Positions 1 to 8,604 of a DNA stretch of 37,601 nucleotides are shown piece by piece; the stretch's first letter is position 1; every line of letters starts with the position of its first letter. This stretch comes from Sphingomonas sp. SRS2 (lineage in GTDB: Bacteria; Pseudomonadota; Alphaproteobacteria; Sphingomonadales; Sphingomonadaceae). The stretch covers positions 1 to 37,601 of the forward strand of contig NZ_LARW01000080.1 in assembly GCF_000971055.1 (NCBI RefSeq). Direction: 5' to 3'. The position numbers were made by a program, and so were the translations under genes. The notes beneath the pieces were generated by a model. It was not told where the DNA came from. It did not search any database and was given only the letters and a program-made list of their open reading frames with translations.

Positions 1-66
1 CTCCACAACCAACATCCCGATCTCGCCAACTGACAATCCAGTCGGCCGTTTAAACCATCGAAATGA

Positions 67-122
67 GGGGTCCCTTTTAGACGCCGATCACCCCGCTAAG
101 GGGGTCCTTTTTGCACGCCGAT
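67..122 (+). repeat. Pair of 22-bp direct repeats, probable IS end remnant
   Basis: Two copies of GGGGTCC-y-TTTT-nn-ACGCCGAT lie at 67-88 and 101-122. They match at 19 of 22 positions and are spaced 34 bp apart. Tandem subterminal repeats of this kind are typical of IS21-type insertion sequence ends, where they bind the transposase; naming the family is inference from memory of such ends. The second copy runs straight into the reading frame of the truncated recombinase, so it marks the breakpoint that removed that gene's 5' part. No transposase gene is visible in the first 60 bases. Confidence 0.5.
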
Positions 123-1479
123 CTACATCCTGTACAAGATCGACCGGCTCACCCGCAGTCTCGCCGACTTCGCCAAGATCGTGGAGATTCTCGACGCAGC
201 GAGCGCCAGCTTTGTCTCGGTGACCCAGGCGCTCAATACCACGACCAGCATGGGGCGCCTCATGCTCAACGTGCTGCTGTCCTTCGCACAGTTCGAGCGA
301 GAGATGACCGGCGAGCGGATCCGCGACAAGATCGCCGCTTCGAAGAAGAAGGGCCTGTGGATGGGTGGGCCCGTCCCTCTCGGCTACATCGTGCATAACC
401 GAAAGCTGATAGTCGAGGAACAGGAAGCTGAAACGGTTCGCCACATCATGCGGCGCTATCTGGCGCTGTCATCGGTCAACGAGCTGGTCGCTGAGCTGGA
501 GCGGGACGGATTTCGGACCAAGGTCCAAAGGCAGGCCAGCGGCCCGCATCGTGGTGGGTGTGTCTTCAGGAGGGGCACGCTGTATCATCTGCTCCGCAAC
601 CGCATTTATCTCGGCGAGATCGTCCACAAGGATGCCGCCTACCCCGGCGAGCACGAGCCCATCGTGCCGATGGAACTCTGGCACGAGGTTCAAGACAAGA
701 TGGTCGCACAGGCAAGCGGCGGAGCGAGGCGCGGCCGCGTTCGGAACCCGAGCCTGTTGATCGGCTTGATCGTCGACGGGCTGGGGCGCGCCATGACGCC
801 CACCCACGCAAAGAAGGGTTCGCGAAACTATCGCTATTATGTGACCCGCCCCGAGCACATAGACGATGAGCCTGCGTGGCGTGTGTCAGCGTATGATGTC
901 GAAGGCCTTGTCTGCTCCCAGCTCGCGGACTTGCTCCGGGACGAAGCGAAACTGATCGACCTGACGAAAGCGCAGGCGCTTGCGGCGGACCAGACTCAGA
1001 AGGTCCTGTGGGCAGCCGAACGTGCTGCCTCGACGTTTAAAGCTGGATTCCCACCCGACAAAGAGATGCTGCTTCACAAGATGATCGAGCGGGTCAGTTT
1101 GCACGATCAGCAGATATCGATCGAGCTGAGGTCAGACGGGCTCTTCCAGCTGCTGGGACTGGACCCTGCCGAAATAGCACCGATCATTATATCGACCGCA
1201 GCGGTACGGGTCCGGCGCGGTCATCAAATCCGGCTGATCATTCCAGGGCCGGCCACCGCGAAGACTGTGGAGCGCAACCGTGATCCAAAGCTCGTGGCGG
1301 TGATCGCTGACGCCGTTACGGCCAGAGATCTCGTTGTGTCATCGAGCGGCAAGTCGCTGCAGCAGATTGCTTTTGAAAATGGTCGGTGCCGGAAACGGCT
1401 GGCGAAGCTGCTGGCGGTGAGTTTCCTGGCCCCCGATATCGTGACCGCCATCGTTGAAGGCGTCAACCATCCACCTTGA
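121..1479 (+). pseudogene. Large serine recombinase, N-terminally truncated
   Basis: This is the remnant of a large serine site-specific recombinase. The frame is open from about position 100 and becomes recognisable at 121 with the resolvase motif YKIDRLTRSLADFAK. It continues through the end of the catalytic domain (LLSFAQFEREMTGERIRDKI), a Recombinase domain (RRGTLYHLLRNRIYLGEIVH) and a degenerate zinc-ribbon-like segment lacking the usual cysteines. The first 60-80 residues of the resolvase domain, which carry the nucleophilic serine and first arginines, are missing and replaced by insertion-sequence-like repeats. An internal ATG or GTG could still give a protein, but it would lack the catalytic serine. 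The gene sits outside the tRNA-Leu island and records an earlier mobile element at the same locus. Confidence 0.85.
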
Positions 1480-1574
1480 CGCCTACGGCGCTACTCGCGG
1501 TCGATCTCCCGATGGCGTGGCACGAACAACGAAGCCTGCTCGGCGTCGCCTGAATCCGACTGGGGTCAGAAAGC

Positions 1575-1603
1575 GGGCCGCCTGAGACGCGGCCCATTTT
1601 TTT
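1575..1603 (+). terminator. Rho-independent terminator after the recombinase
   Basis: A perfect 7-bp stem GGGCCGC/GCGGCCC (1575-1581 with 1589-1595) with a 7-nt loop is followed by A and seven T residues. It sits about 95 bp after the recombinase stop codon, in the correct orientation to end that transcript. Confidence 0.85.
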
Positions 1604-1692
1604 CGAGCATGAGGTGCCGAACGGCCCGTCTCATGACCGCAGTCCACGGCGCGTCGCTCAAAAATCGCGCGGAACTGCGGGAGAATCAAGGG

Positions 1693-1708
1693 CACCGCCG
1701 AAGCGGTG
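1693..1708 (-). terminator. Hairpin, possible displaced tRNA-Leu terminator
   Basis: Read on the minus strand this is CACCGC-TTCG-GCGGTG, a 6-bp stem closed by a stable UUCG loop, followed by CCCTTGATTCT. It lies 28 bp beyond the left attachment repeat. If the island were excised, it would sit just downstream of the 3' end of tRNA-Leu, where a tRNA terminator is expected. The stem and loop are seen directly; the role is inferred, and the T tract is weak. Confidence 0.4.
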
Positions 1709-1736
1709 ACTCTTTCATCCGGCTCTTATGGACTAT

Positions 1737-1752
1737 TTGGTGCGGTCGAGAA
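1737..1752 (+). repeat. Left attachment site (16-bp copy of tRNA-Leu 3' end)
   Basis: TTGGTGCGGTCGAGAA is identical to 21675-21690, which covers the 3' side of the T stem, the 3' acceptor strand, the discriminator and the CCA of tRNA-Leu. Identity stops sharply on both sides. No other copy was found by eye. Its position about 160 bp upstream of an integrase gene fits an attachment site made by tyrosine-recombinase insertion into a tRNA 3' end. Confidence 0.88.
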
Positions 1753-1767
1753 CTTTTCTTGGCCTTA

Positions 1768-1793
1768 GGATTTCAGCCAAGTATCTGAAATCC
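1768..1793. promoter_or_regulatory. 9-bp perfect inverted repeat upstream of integrase
   Basis: GGATTTCAG (1768-1776) and CTGAAATCC (1785-1793) are separated by 8 nt, and AT-rich sequence follows. It lies between the left attachment core and the integrase gene, where operators and recombination accessory sites are common. It could be an operator for int or a binding site for an excision factor; no T tract supports a terminator. Confidence 0.5.
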
Positions 1794-1799
1794 ATATAT

Positions 1800-1840
1800 T
1801 TGTTCTTACCAATCCTTACTCAGGATTACTTGTTCTGACC
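1800..1840 (+). repeat. Two TTGTTCTnACC direct repeats, candidate integrase arm sites
   Basis: TTGTTCTTACC (1800-1810) and TTGTTCTGACC (1830-1840) agree at 10 of 11 positions and are 30 bp apart, about three helical turns. A small inverted repeat AATCC/GGATT (1811-1815 and 1823-1827) lies between them. Repeated short sites next to an attachment core resemble arm-type sites bound by the N-terminal domain of tyrosine integrases. This role is inference. Confidence 0.4.
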
Positions 1841-1913
1841 TGCCCTTGTGCCATTTGTGCCACCGTGGCTAGGCCGTTCGTGCATCCTAAATTCAGCACG
1901 AAAGATACCACCG

Positions 1914-2936
1914 ATGGCTACCATTCAGAAGCGCAAAAACTCGTGGCGGGTCCAGGTCCGGCGGCGAGGAAGGGCGGTTTCGGCGACATTCGATACAAAG
2001 ACGGAAGCGGAGATCTGGGCGATCAAGGCAGAGGGCAAAATCCTCGAAGGCGTGTCGCCGGCCACGATCCTCAATATCCGCGTCCCGCAGGTCGGAAAGA
2101 CCGCGGCCGATATCTTCAAACGCTATGCCGACGAGGTCTCTCCAAATAAGCGCGGTGGCCGCTGGGAACAGATCAGGCTCAAGGGCATGGCCAATCGCTT
2201 TCCTGTTTTCGACCAACCGATCGTAGCGATCACCGGGCCGGACATCGCCGAATGGAGAGACACCAGGTTGCTTTCGGTCTCGGCCTCATCGGTGAATCGC
2301 GAGCTTTCCCTCATCTCCACCGTGTTTACCCACGCGATGAAAGAGTGGCGCCTTGGTTTGACGTCCAACCCGTGCACACTCGTCGCCAAGCCGCGAAAGG
2401 CCCGGCCGCGCAGGCAGCGCATTTCCATTGCTGAACGCGAGCAGATCATTGATCAGCTCGAATGGGACGGGAAGAGCGAGCCAAAAAAGTCAGGGCAATG
2501 GGTGGCATTCGCATTCTACCTCGCGCTCGAAACCGCGATGCGAAAGGGCGAGATCCTCTCGCTGCGATGGTCGGACATCGATTTCATCGCCCGGCATGCC
2601 CATCTGGATATGACGAAGAATGGCGACGAGAGGTTCGTGCCTCTGTCGAAGGCTGCGATGAAACTGCTGAAGATCGTGAAGCACCGATCCGCTTCCGCGC
2701 CCGTGGTGCCGGTCCAGACGGGGAATTTTGACAAGCTCTTCCGGGCGGCCCGCCGCGATGCCGGCCTGTTGCACATCCATTTTCACGACAGCCGGCGGGA
2801 GGCGGCGTCGACCATGGCGCCGAAGCTCTCCAACGTGCTGGAACTGGCAGCGATCACCGGCCACAAATCGCTCGCGATGCTGCAGATTTACTACAAGCCA
2901 AGGGCCGCTGACCTCGCGGCTCGTCTCGACGCTTGA
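1914..2936 (+). CDS. Tyrosine site-specific integrase
   Basis: A 340-residue phage-type integrase that would insert and excise the island at tRNA-Leu. The N-terminus (MATIQKRKNSWRVQVRRRG) is the usual arm-binding start of this family, followed by a core-binding domain and a C-terminal catalytic domain. Visible catalytic residues are R210 (AMRKGEILSLRW), H291-x-x-R294 (HDSRREAAS), H317 (TGHKS) and nucleophile Y326 (LQIYY). The HDSRRE version of the usual HxLRH box is slightly unusual. A start at 1848 is open but would add 22 residues unlike the family; 1914 fits. The gene reads away from the left repeat into the island. All catalytic residues are present, so the element may still be mobile. 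Confidence 0.93.
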   Translation: MATIQKRKNSWRVQVRRRGRAVSATFDTKTEAEIWAIKAEGKILEGVSPATILNIRVPQVGKTAADIFKRYADEVSPNKRGGRWEQIRLKGMANRFPVFDQPIVAITGPDIAEWRDTRLLSVSASSVNRELSLISTVFTHAMKEWRLGLTSNPCTLVAKPRKARPRRQRISIAEREQIIDQLEWDGKSEPKKSGQWVAFAFYLALETAMRKGEILSLRWSDIDFIARHAHLDMTKNGDERFVPLSKAAMKLLKIVKHRSASAPVVPVQTGNFDKLFRAARRDAGLLHIHFHDSRREAASTMAPKLSNVLELAAITGHKSLAMLQIYYKPRAADLAARLDA

Positions 2937-3538
2937 AGTGCTGCGACCTCAAAGGTGGCACCCGGCTCTGCGGGCTCGGGGCGAGTCAAAATTTACCAAT
3001 CAGATCAGCTGGTGGCCTCTCAGGCGCTGTCAGACGGCGAGCCGATTTTCCCGTTGGATTTCCTGCGAGAACGAAGCCAACAAGGACCAATTCAGAGGCG
3101 GGAAGACGATAATTAGCTTTGTCTCCAGCGGCGCTGTACTCGGGCATGCTGCGGCATTTCTTGACGGCGGCGTGGTGGATCGAGCCAGTCGGCGACGAGT
3201 CGTCCAGCGTGTGGGCGTTCATTGTGGGCGTCTTTCCGTCTACACGAGTCGGGCCCGCACCGATCGAGAGACACCGACGGTAATGATGAAGGCGTTCAAG
3301 CTGATCGAGGTGTTCCGCCAGATGGACGACGGCCCCCTTCGCCCCTGATTACCAGCCCCCCCAATCAGCACATCTGATCTGTGGCGTGCGAGCGGCTCTA
3401 TGCTGGTCGATGCGTGGCGGGCGGATCGTACGCCATTGTCAATGCATAGCACATATCTGTAGACGCGATAGCTGATTGGCGGCACGTCAGATATACCACG
3501 GCAATAACTTTGGGCTGACGCCGCGCCGTGGAGGGGTC
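2937..3538. other. About 600 bp without a convincing gene
   Basis: Open frames here are short, have no good ribosome binding site and resemble nothing I recognise. One plus-strand frame ending at 3348 extends out of the integrase region and looks like a shadow or the tail of a decayed gene (KAFKLIEVFRQMDDG near its end). The last 150 bp are more AT-rich and must hold the promoter of the next gene; TTGTCA at 3436-3441 is a possible -35 element without a clear -10. Confidence 0.5.
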
Positions 3539-3880
3539 ATGAAAAAATACAAGCTGATCGTCCTGAGTAATGCCGCCGACGAAATGCATGATGAATTCAA
3601 GCGTTGGTACAAGGATCAGCACCTCGGAGACGTGCTCCGTGTTCCCGGTTTTGTCGGCGCGCAGCGCTTCGATGCCGTCCTCGACGTAGAGCCTCAGACG
3701 CCCTACCGTTATCTGGCGGTCTACGACATCGAAACCGATGATCTGGCGGCTACGATCCAGGGTCTCAAGGATCGCTCGGATACCGCCGAGATGCCGATCT
3801 CTCCCGCACTGGATCTCGATAACATCTTTGTCGTGCCCTTTGAGGCCAGCACCGAACACAGGACCGCGGGACAGGCATAG
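3539..3880 (+). CDS. EthD/DUF4286-like dimeric alpha-beta barrel protein
   Basis: A 113-residue protein starting MKKYKLIVLSNAADEMHDEF, with a good GGAGGGG ribosome site just upstream. The motif FKRWYKDQHLGDVLRVPGFVGAQRF is typical of the small ferredoxin-like (EthD / DUF4286) family: a W-Y/H-H box followed by a conserved PG-F-A-RF strand. These proteins often accompany catabolic clusters and may isomerise, bind or detoxify small hydrophobic intermediates, but most have no assayed function. It is the first cargo gene, in the same direction as the oxidoreductase and TonB receptor that follow about 300 bp downstream. No signal peptide, so it is cytoplasmic. Confidence 0.75.
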   Translation: MKKYKLIVLSNAADEMHDEFKRWYKDQHLGDVLRVPGFVGAQRFDAVLDVEPQTPYRYLAVYDIETDDLAATIQGLKDRSDTAEMPISPALDLDNIFVVPFEASTEHRTAGQA

Positions 3881-4177
3881 TCGATCTGGCTCGCGGCTGT
3901 CCCGGCCAACATGTTTGCCATGCCGCGTTGATATAGTTTGACCGACAATGTTCGATTATCACCGGAAGACTGGAACAAAAAACACCCGAGATCAGATGAT
4001 ATCGGAGAGGCGAGGAAAGATGCGCTGCGCGTGAAGGCACAAAACGTCGATAAATTACGGCGTATTCATGTGTCTCCGACATCAAGCCACAGTTCTTTAT
4101 ATATATATATGCTTCTCTTCGGGAAGTCAGATTTCATGTTACCCGATAATGCTTCGACTATTGGAAGAACAGATTGA
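3881..4177. other. AT-rich intergenic region upstream of oxidoreductase
   Basis: This stretch is clearly more AT-rich than its neighbours and includes an alternating run of TA at about 4097-4110. It probably holds the promoter for the oxidoreductase and TonB receptor genes. CGATTATC at 3953-3960 and GTGTCTCCGA at 4070-4079 both recur in the divergent promoter region at 9619-9633. A 79-codon frame starting TTG at 3938 and ending at the next ATG is probably not a gene. Confidence 0.5.
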
Positions 4178-6154
4178 ATGGCTCTTGATATTGTCTTCCG
4201 CTCTCTTGCCATCGGCCCTGTAATTGTTCCCAATCGGGTGGTTCGGACGGGGCATAATACGGGTTATGCGTGCCCCGATATCACCGATACATTCATCAAC
4301 TATCATCTGGAACGTGCCAAAGGGGGATGCGGCTTGTCCATCCTGGAGGCCGCCTGCGTGCACCCGTCCTCGCGGCTGAACATGGCGAACATCTCCGACA
4401 TCGTCATCGACGGCTATTGCAAATTGATGACCGCCGTCCGGCCTCATGGCATGAAGGTCTTCCAGCAGCTCTGGCACGGCGGCAATCTCTATTTCGGCTA
4501 TGATGGCCCGCCCTGGGCGGTCTCGACGATCCCCGGCTATTTCGGCGTGGTCGGCAAGCCGATGTCGGGAACCGAAGTCGACGAACTCGTCGCCGCTTTC
4601 GCCGCCGCGGCTCGCCGTTGCCGCGATGGCGGGCTCGATGGAATCGAGCTCCACGCTGGTCACGGCTATCTCTTCCACCAATTTCTTTCGCCGCACTATA
4701 ATAACCGCAGCGACAAATGGGGCGGGAGCATTGAAAACCGCAGGCGCTTCCTTATCGAGACTTTGCGCGCCGTACGCGCCGCGATCGGTCCCGACCTGGC
4801 GATCGGCATCCGGCTGAGCGCGAGCGAAGCCACCGACGGCATCACCGACGACGATAACCGGGCGCTTCTCGAATTCGTCCAGTCGCAGGGGCTGGTCGAT
4901 TATGTGAACATGTCGAAGGGCGATTACCACCGCATCGATACGATGATCGGCGCGATGCACAATCCTACCGGCTACGAGCTGTCATCGGCGGCCAGAACGT
5001 TGCAGGCGGCGAGGGTGCCGCGCCTTGTCGCGGGCCGCTTCCGTACGCTCGAAGAGGTGGAGCAGCTGCTTCGCGACGGCGACGCCGATCTCGTCTCGAT
5101 GGTGCGCGCGCAAATCGCCGACCCCCATCTCGTGCGGAAGACCCGCGAAGGTAAGATGGAGGAGGTTCGGCCCTGCATCGCCTGCAACCAGGGTTGCCTC
5201 GGCGGATCGGTGCGTGAGAATTTCATGGCGTGCCTCGTCAACCCCGCCACGGGCCGGGAGGCCGAACTCTCCGAGGACCTGCTCCAGAACTGCGACAGGC
5301 CTCGCAAAGTCCTGATCATCGGCGGTGGCCCCGCCGGGATGGAGGCTGCGCGCGTTGCAGCGCTTCAGGGGCACCGCGTGACGTTGGTCGAAGCGCGCAA
5401 GGGACTGGGTGGAACTGCCGCACTCGGCAGCCAGGTTCCTTATGCGCATACCATGGGCGACTTCCTGAACTGGCAAGAGCGTGAGCTATATCGCCTGGGC
5501 GTCGAAATTCGCCTGAACACCTATTTCGAAGCGGCGGAGATTCGCGCCGAGGCGGCCGACATTGTGATCATCGCCACCGGCGCTATGCCGCGCTCCGACG
5601 GCTTCCAGCTCAACGATCCGGGCCGGGTGTTGCGCGGGCACGATCTGCCGCATGTCGTATCATCAGTGGATCTGCTGTCGGAAATCACCCGGCCGCTCGG
5701 CAAGACGGCGCTGGTTTCTGACGCGGTCGGCCACTTTGAGGCGGTCGCCGCTGCCGAACATCTTCTGGCGCAGGGCGTGGCGGTCACCTTCCTGACGCAT
5801 TTGCCGCAGTTCGCGCCCTATGTAGCCACCACCTTCCGGGATCAGCCGACGCTGGAGCGGTTTTATGCGACTGGCGCTTTCACGCTGCTCAGCCGGCATC
5901 AACTCATCGCGATCGAGCCGGGCCAGTGCATCGTGCGGCCTTCGGAAAGCGGCGGCAATCAGGGCTATGCGGTTCTGGCCGACACCGTCGTGCTCGTGCA
6001 GCCGAATGAGCCGCTTCGGTATCTCTACGACGAATTGCGCGACGAGAGCGCTGACATCCGCCTGATCGGCGATGCGCTCTCGCCACGCGATATCCAGATT
6101 GCGGTGAGAGAGGGGCACCTTGCCACCCGCGATCTGCACCTCATGCCAAACTGA
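4178..6154 (+). CDS. FMN/FAD/4Fe-4S oxidoreductase, Old Yellow / FadH family
   Basis: A 658-residue enzyme of the NADH:flavin oxidoreductase, 2,4-dienoyl-CoA reductase, BaiCD/BaiH and trimethylamine dehydrogenase family. Residues 1-330 form the FMN TIM barrel, with the signature HAGHGYLFHQFLSPHYN and WGGSIENR. Four cysteines (C333, C336, C340, C352) match the family's 4Fe-4S ligands. A Rossmann FAD domain starts near residue 378 (VLIIGGGPAGMEAARVA). The family reduces C=C bonds conjugated to a carbonyl or thioester, or demethylates amines. In this context, reduction of an unsaturated ring or acyl-CoA is the best guess. It probably shares a transcript with the TonB receptor 36 bp downstream. 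It is cytoplasmic. The precise substrate is unknown. Confidence 0.9.
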   Translation: MALDIVFRSLAIGPVIVPNRVVRTGHNTGYACPDITDTFINYHLERAKGGCGLSILEAACVHPSSRLNMANISDIVIDGYCKLMTAVRPHGMKVFQQLWHGGNLYFGYDGPPWAVSTIPGYFGVVGKPMSGTEVDELVAAFAAAARRCRDGGLDGIELHAGHGYLFHQFLSPHYNNRSDKWGGSIENRRRFLIETLRAVRAAIGPDLAIGIRLSASEATDGITDDDNRALLEFVQSQGLVDYVNMSKGDYHRIDTMIGAMHNPTGYELSSAARTLQAARVPRLVAGRFRTLEEVEQLLRDGDADLVSMVRAQIADPHLVRKTREGKMEEVRPCIACNQGCLGGSVRENFMACLVNPATGREAELSEDLLQNCDRPRKVLIIGGGPAGMEAARVAALQGHRVTLVEARKGLGGTAALGSQVPYAHTMGDFLNWQERELYRLGVEIRLNTYFEAAEIRAEAADIVIIATGAMPRSDGFQLNDPGRVLRGHDLPHVVSSVDLLSEITRPLGKTALVSDAVGHFEAVAAAEHLLAQGVAVTFLTHLPQFAPYVATTFRDQPTLERFYATGAFTLLSRHQLIAIEPGQCIVRPSESGGNQGYAVLADTVVLVQPNEPLRYLYDELRDESADIRLIGDALSPRDIQIAVREGHLATRDLHLMPN

Positions 6155-6190
6155 CCGCCAAGCGGCGGCGATCTAAAGGGGGAGTTCAAT

Positions 6191-8389
6191 ATGACACCAT
6201 ATACTATGCGAAAGAAGGCGCGTCTTTTCACTTTCACGGCGGCGGACGCGATCGCGATGAGCCTCGCCGGCGCGGCGCTGGTCCTGCCCGGCGCAGCGCT
6301 GGCGCAAGATGCCGCCGCATCGATCCAGGCGGCCGGCGCTGATGCAGGCGGGATCGAGGAAATCGTCGTTACGGCGCAGAAGCGTGTCGAGCGACTGCGG
6401 GACGTGCCGATTTCGATAACCGCGCAATCGGGCGCCGAACTCGAGCGTCGCGGCGTCTCCGATACGCGCGATCTCGTCAGCGTTGTGCCCGGCCTGACCA
6501 TGCAGTCGGTCGGCGCCACCGTTCAGCCATCGATCCGCGGCGTGACCACCCAGCTCGCCGAGCCGGGCTCGGAGGTGAATATCGCGACCTATGTAGATGG
6601 GGTCTATCGTCCTGATCCCTCGGTCGGCGCTTACGACCTGCCCGACATCAGCCGTATCGAAGTATCGAAAGGGCCGCAGGGCACCTTGTTCGGCCGGAAC
6701 GCGACCGGCGGCGCCATACAGATTTTCACCAAGGATCCCGAATTTACGCCCACGGGCAACATCACCCTCGGCTATGGCAATCTCGACGACAGGACGGCGA
6801 AGGGCTTCCTGACCGGCCCGGTGGTCGCCGACGTCGTCGCCGTCAGCCTTTCAGGCTCTTATCAGAAGCATGACGGCTATATTCGCGACCTGTTCTTGGG
6901 TGGCAAGGCGGGCCGGCTGGAGAGCAAGTCGGTACGCGGCAAGGTGCTGATCAAGCCTACCGATACCGTCAAACTGCTTCTTTCGGGCTATTATAGCGAT
7001 CGTTTCGACGAGAATGGCGAAACCTTCCAGCCGCTCAACGGGAACACGCTCGCTCGCGTCCTTGATCCCACCTCGATCATCCCGACCCGCAAGCGCGAGA
7101 CGGCAAGCAACCAGCGCGGTGAGGTTTCTGTGAAAAGCAAGGGCGTTAGCCTTAGGGCCACCGTCGACCTGCCATTTGCGACGCTGACCTCGATCACCGC
7201 ATATGACAAGCTGCGCAGCCGCATCATCCTCGACGGCGATGCGACATCGACCAACGTCGCGAACTACAATGTCAGCGGCCGCAATCGGGACTTCACCCAG
7301 GAATTCAACCTGGCGTCGAACAGCGACGGGCCCGTTTCGTGGATCGCCGGCGCGAATTATTATTTCGACAAGAATTTCTTCGATCCCAACGTCATCAATC
7401 CGGGCGCGGTGTTCATCGTCGCTGGTGTGACAACGCGCTCCTACGCCGCGTTCGGCGAGCTTTCCTATAAGCTGACCGATCGCCTGTCGCTGACCGGCGG
7501 CGTGCGCTACACGCATGAACATCGTGTCGCTGACGCCGTCTTCAGTTTCGGCGCGCCTCCCGCCAGCGTTCCCCGGCTGGGGGTGAAGAACTACAACTCG
7601 GTCACCCCGCGCGGTACGGTCAAATATCAGGTCGACGACGACTCGAACGTCTACTTCACCTACACGCAGGGCTTCAAATCGGGTGTGTTCAACCTGTTCT
7701 CGCTGAACCCCAACGCGCTCAAGCCGGAGAAGATCACCGCCTATGAGCTGGGCTACAAGACCCAGGTCGGACGGCGATATTCACTGAGCGCCGCGACTTT
7801 CTACTATCGCTACACCGACCAGCAGGTGAATGCGCTCACCAACGTCAACGGCATTCCATTGACGTCGGTGCAGAACGCCGCATCCGCGAACATCTACGGC
7901 GGCGAAATCGACGGCTCGTTCGCGGTGACGAAGGAATTTTCGTTTCGCGCGGGCGTTTCCTATCTGCACGCGCGCTACGACAAGTTCGTCAACGCGTCGG
8001 TGCAGGTGCCCACCGGCCTTGGCGGCAACCGGACAATCGTTATCGACGCCAGCGGATTCGAAGAAATCCGCAGCCCGGAACTGACCGTGACCCTCACGGC
8101 CAATTTCGAGAAGGAATTCGACGCCGGCAAGTTCGACAGCTCGGTGACGCTCTATCATTCCGATCACTACTTTCTGGACACCGGCAATCGGGTGCGTCAG
8201 CCCGGCTATGAGACACTCGCCGCCCAGGCCAGCTTCTCCTTCGCGCAAACCGGTCTCCGCGTAGGCGTCTGGGGCAAGAATCTCACCAATGCCGACGTAT
8301 TTGTGTCGAACCTGATCAGCGACCTCGGCGATCCGGTGCAATATGGTACGAAGCGCACCTATGGCGTCACGGTCGGATATTCCTTCTAA
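6191..8389 (+). CDS. TonB-dependent outer membrane receptor
   Basis: A 732-residue outer membrane transporter for energised uptake. A signal peptide ends at ALA-QD (cleavage after A38), and the TonB box EEIVVTAQKR is at residues 55-64. A plug domain follows (DVPISITAQSGAELERRG, then VPGLTMQ, IEVSKGPQGTLFGRNATGG). The rest is a beta-barrel rich in aromatic strand ends, closing with a terminal phenylalanine (GVTVGYSF) as needed for barrel assembly. GGGGGAG lies 6 nt before the ATG, deciding this start. Sphingomonads often carry a dedicated receptor of this type next to catabolic genes, so import of the cluster's substrate is likely. Siderophore uptake cannot be excluded from sequence alone. Confidence 0.95.
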   Translation: MTPYTMRKKARLFTFTAADAIAMSLAGAALVLPGAALAQDAAASIQAAGADAGGIEEIVVTAQKRVERLRDVPISITAQSGAELERRGVSDTRDLVSVVPGLTMQSVGATVQPSIRGVTTQLAEPGSEVNIATYVDGVYRPDPSVGAYDLPDISRIEVSKGPQGTLFGRNATGGAIQIFTKDPEFTPTGNITLGYGNLDDRTAKGFLTGPVVADVVAVSLSGSYQKHDGYIRDLFLGGKAGRLESKSVRGKVLIKPTDTVKLLLSGYYSDRFDENGETFQPLNGNTLARVLDPTSIIPTRKRETASNQRGEVSVKSKGVSLRATVDLPFATLTSITAYDKLRSRIILDGDATSTNVANYNVSGRNRDFTQEFNLASNSDGPVSWIAGANYYFDKNFFDPNVINPGAVFIVAGVTTRSYAAFGELSYKLTDRLSLTGGVRYTHEHRVADAVFSFGAPPASVPRLGVKNYNSVTPRGTVKYQVDDDSNVYFTYTQGFKSGVFNLFSLNPNALKPEKITAYELGYKTQVGRRYSLSAATFYYRYTDQQVNALTNVNGIPLTSVQNAASANIYGGEIDGSFAVTKEFSFRAGVSYLHARYDKFVNASVQVPTGLGGNRTIVIDASGFEEIRSPELTVTLTANFEKEFDAGKFDSSVTLYHSDHYFLDTGNRVRQPGYETLAAQASFSFAQTGLRVGVWGKNLTNADVFVSNLISDLGDPVQYGTKRTYGVTVGYSF

Positions 8390-8409
8390 TATCCCATCAG
8401 TTATCTAGG

Positions 8410-8438
8410 GGCCGGCCCTTCGGGGCCGGCCTTTTTTT
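8410..8438 (+). terminator. Strong terminator after TonB receptor
   Basis: A 9-bp perfect stem GGCCGGCCC/GGGCCGGCC is closed by a TTCG tetraloop (8419-8422) and followed by seven T residues, 20 bp after the receptor stop. This is a textbook rho-independent terminator and ends the oxidoreductase-receptor unit. Confidence 0.95.
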
Positions 8439-8604
8439 GTGGCGCGGATATCCGGAACTGAGATGTGTGCGAACCGGGTGAGGCGCTGTCGGGATGCGCC
8501 GAGGGCAGGCCCGGCGCGCGGCCGCGCCGCGCTGACCAGCCTAATGGAGGCGTCGTGGTTCCGCCGCCCACTCCATGGCGAGAACCGCTCGTCGATGTCC
8601 GCCT

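Noticed and set aside
1483-1695. 70-codon minus-strand frame between recombinase and left attachment site
   Set aside because: Overlaps the terminator hairpin and looks non-coding.
2728-3348. 206-codon frame overlapping the integrase 3' end
   Set aside because: Its first third is a shadow of the integrase in another phase; the rest matches nothing and lacks a ribosome site.
3938-4177. 79-codon plus-strand frame ending at the oxidoreductase ATG
   Set aside because: TTG start without a convincing ribosome site, AT-rich promoter-like DNA, no recognisable motifs.
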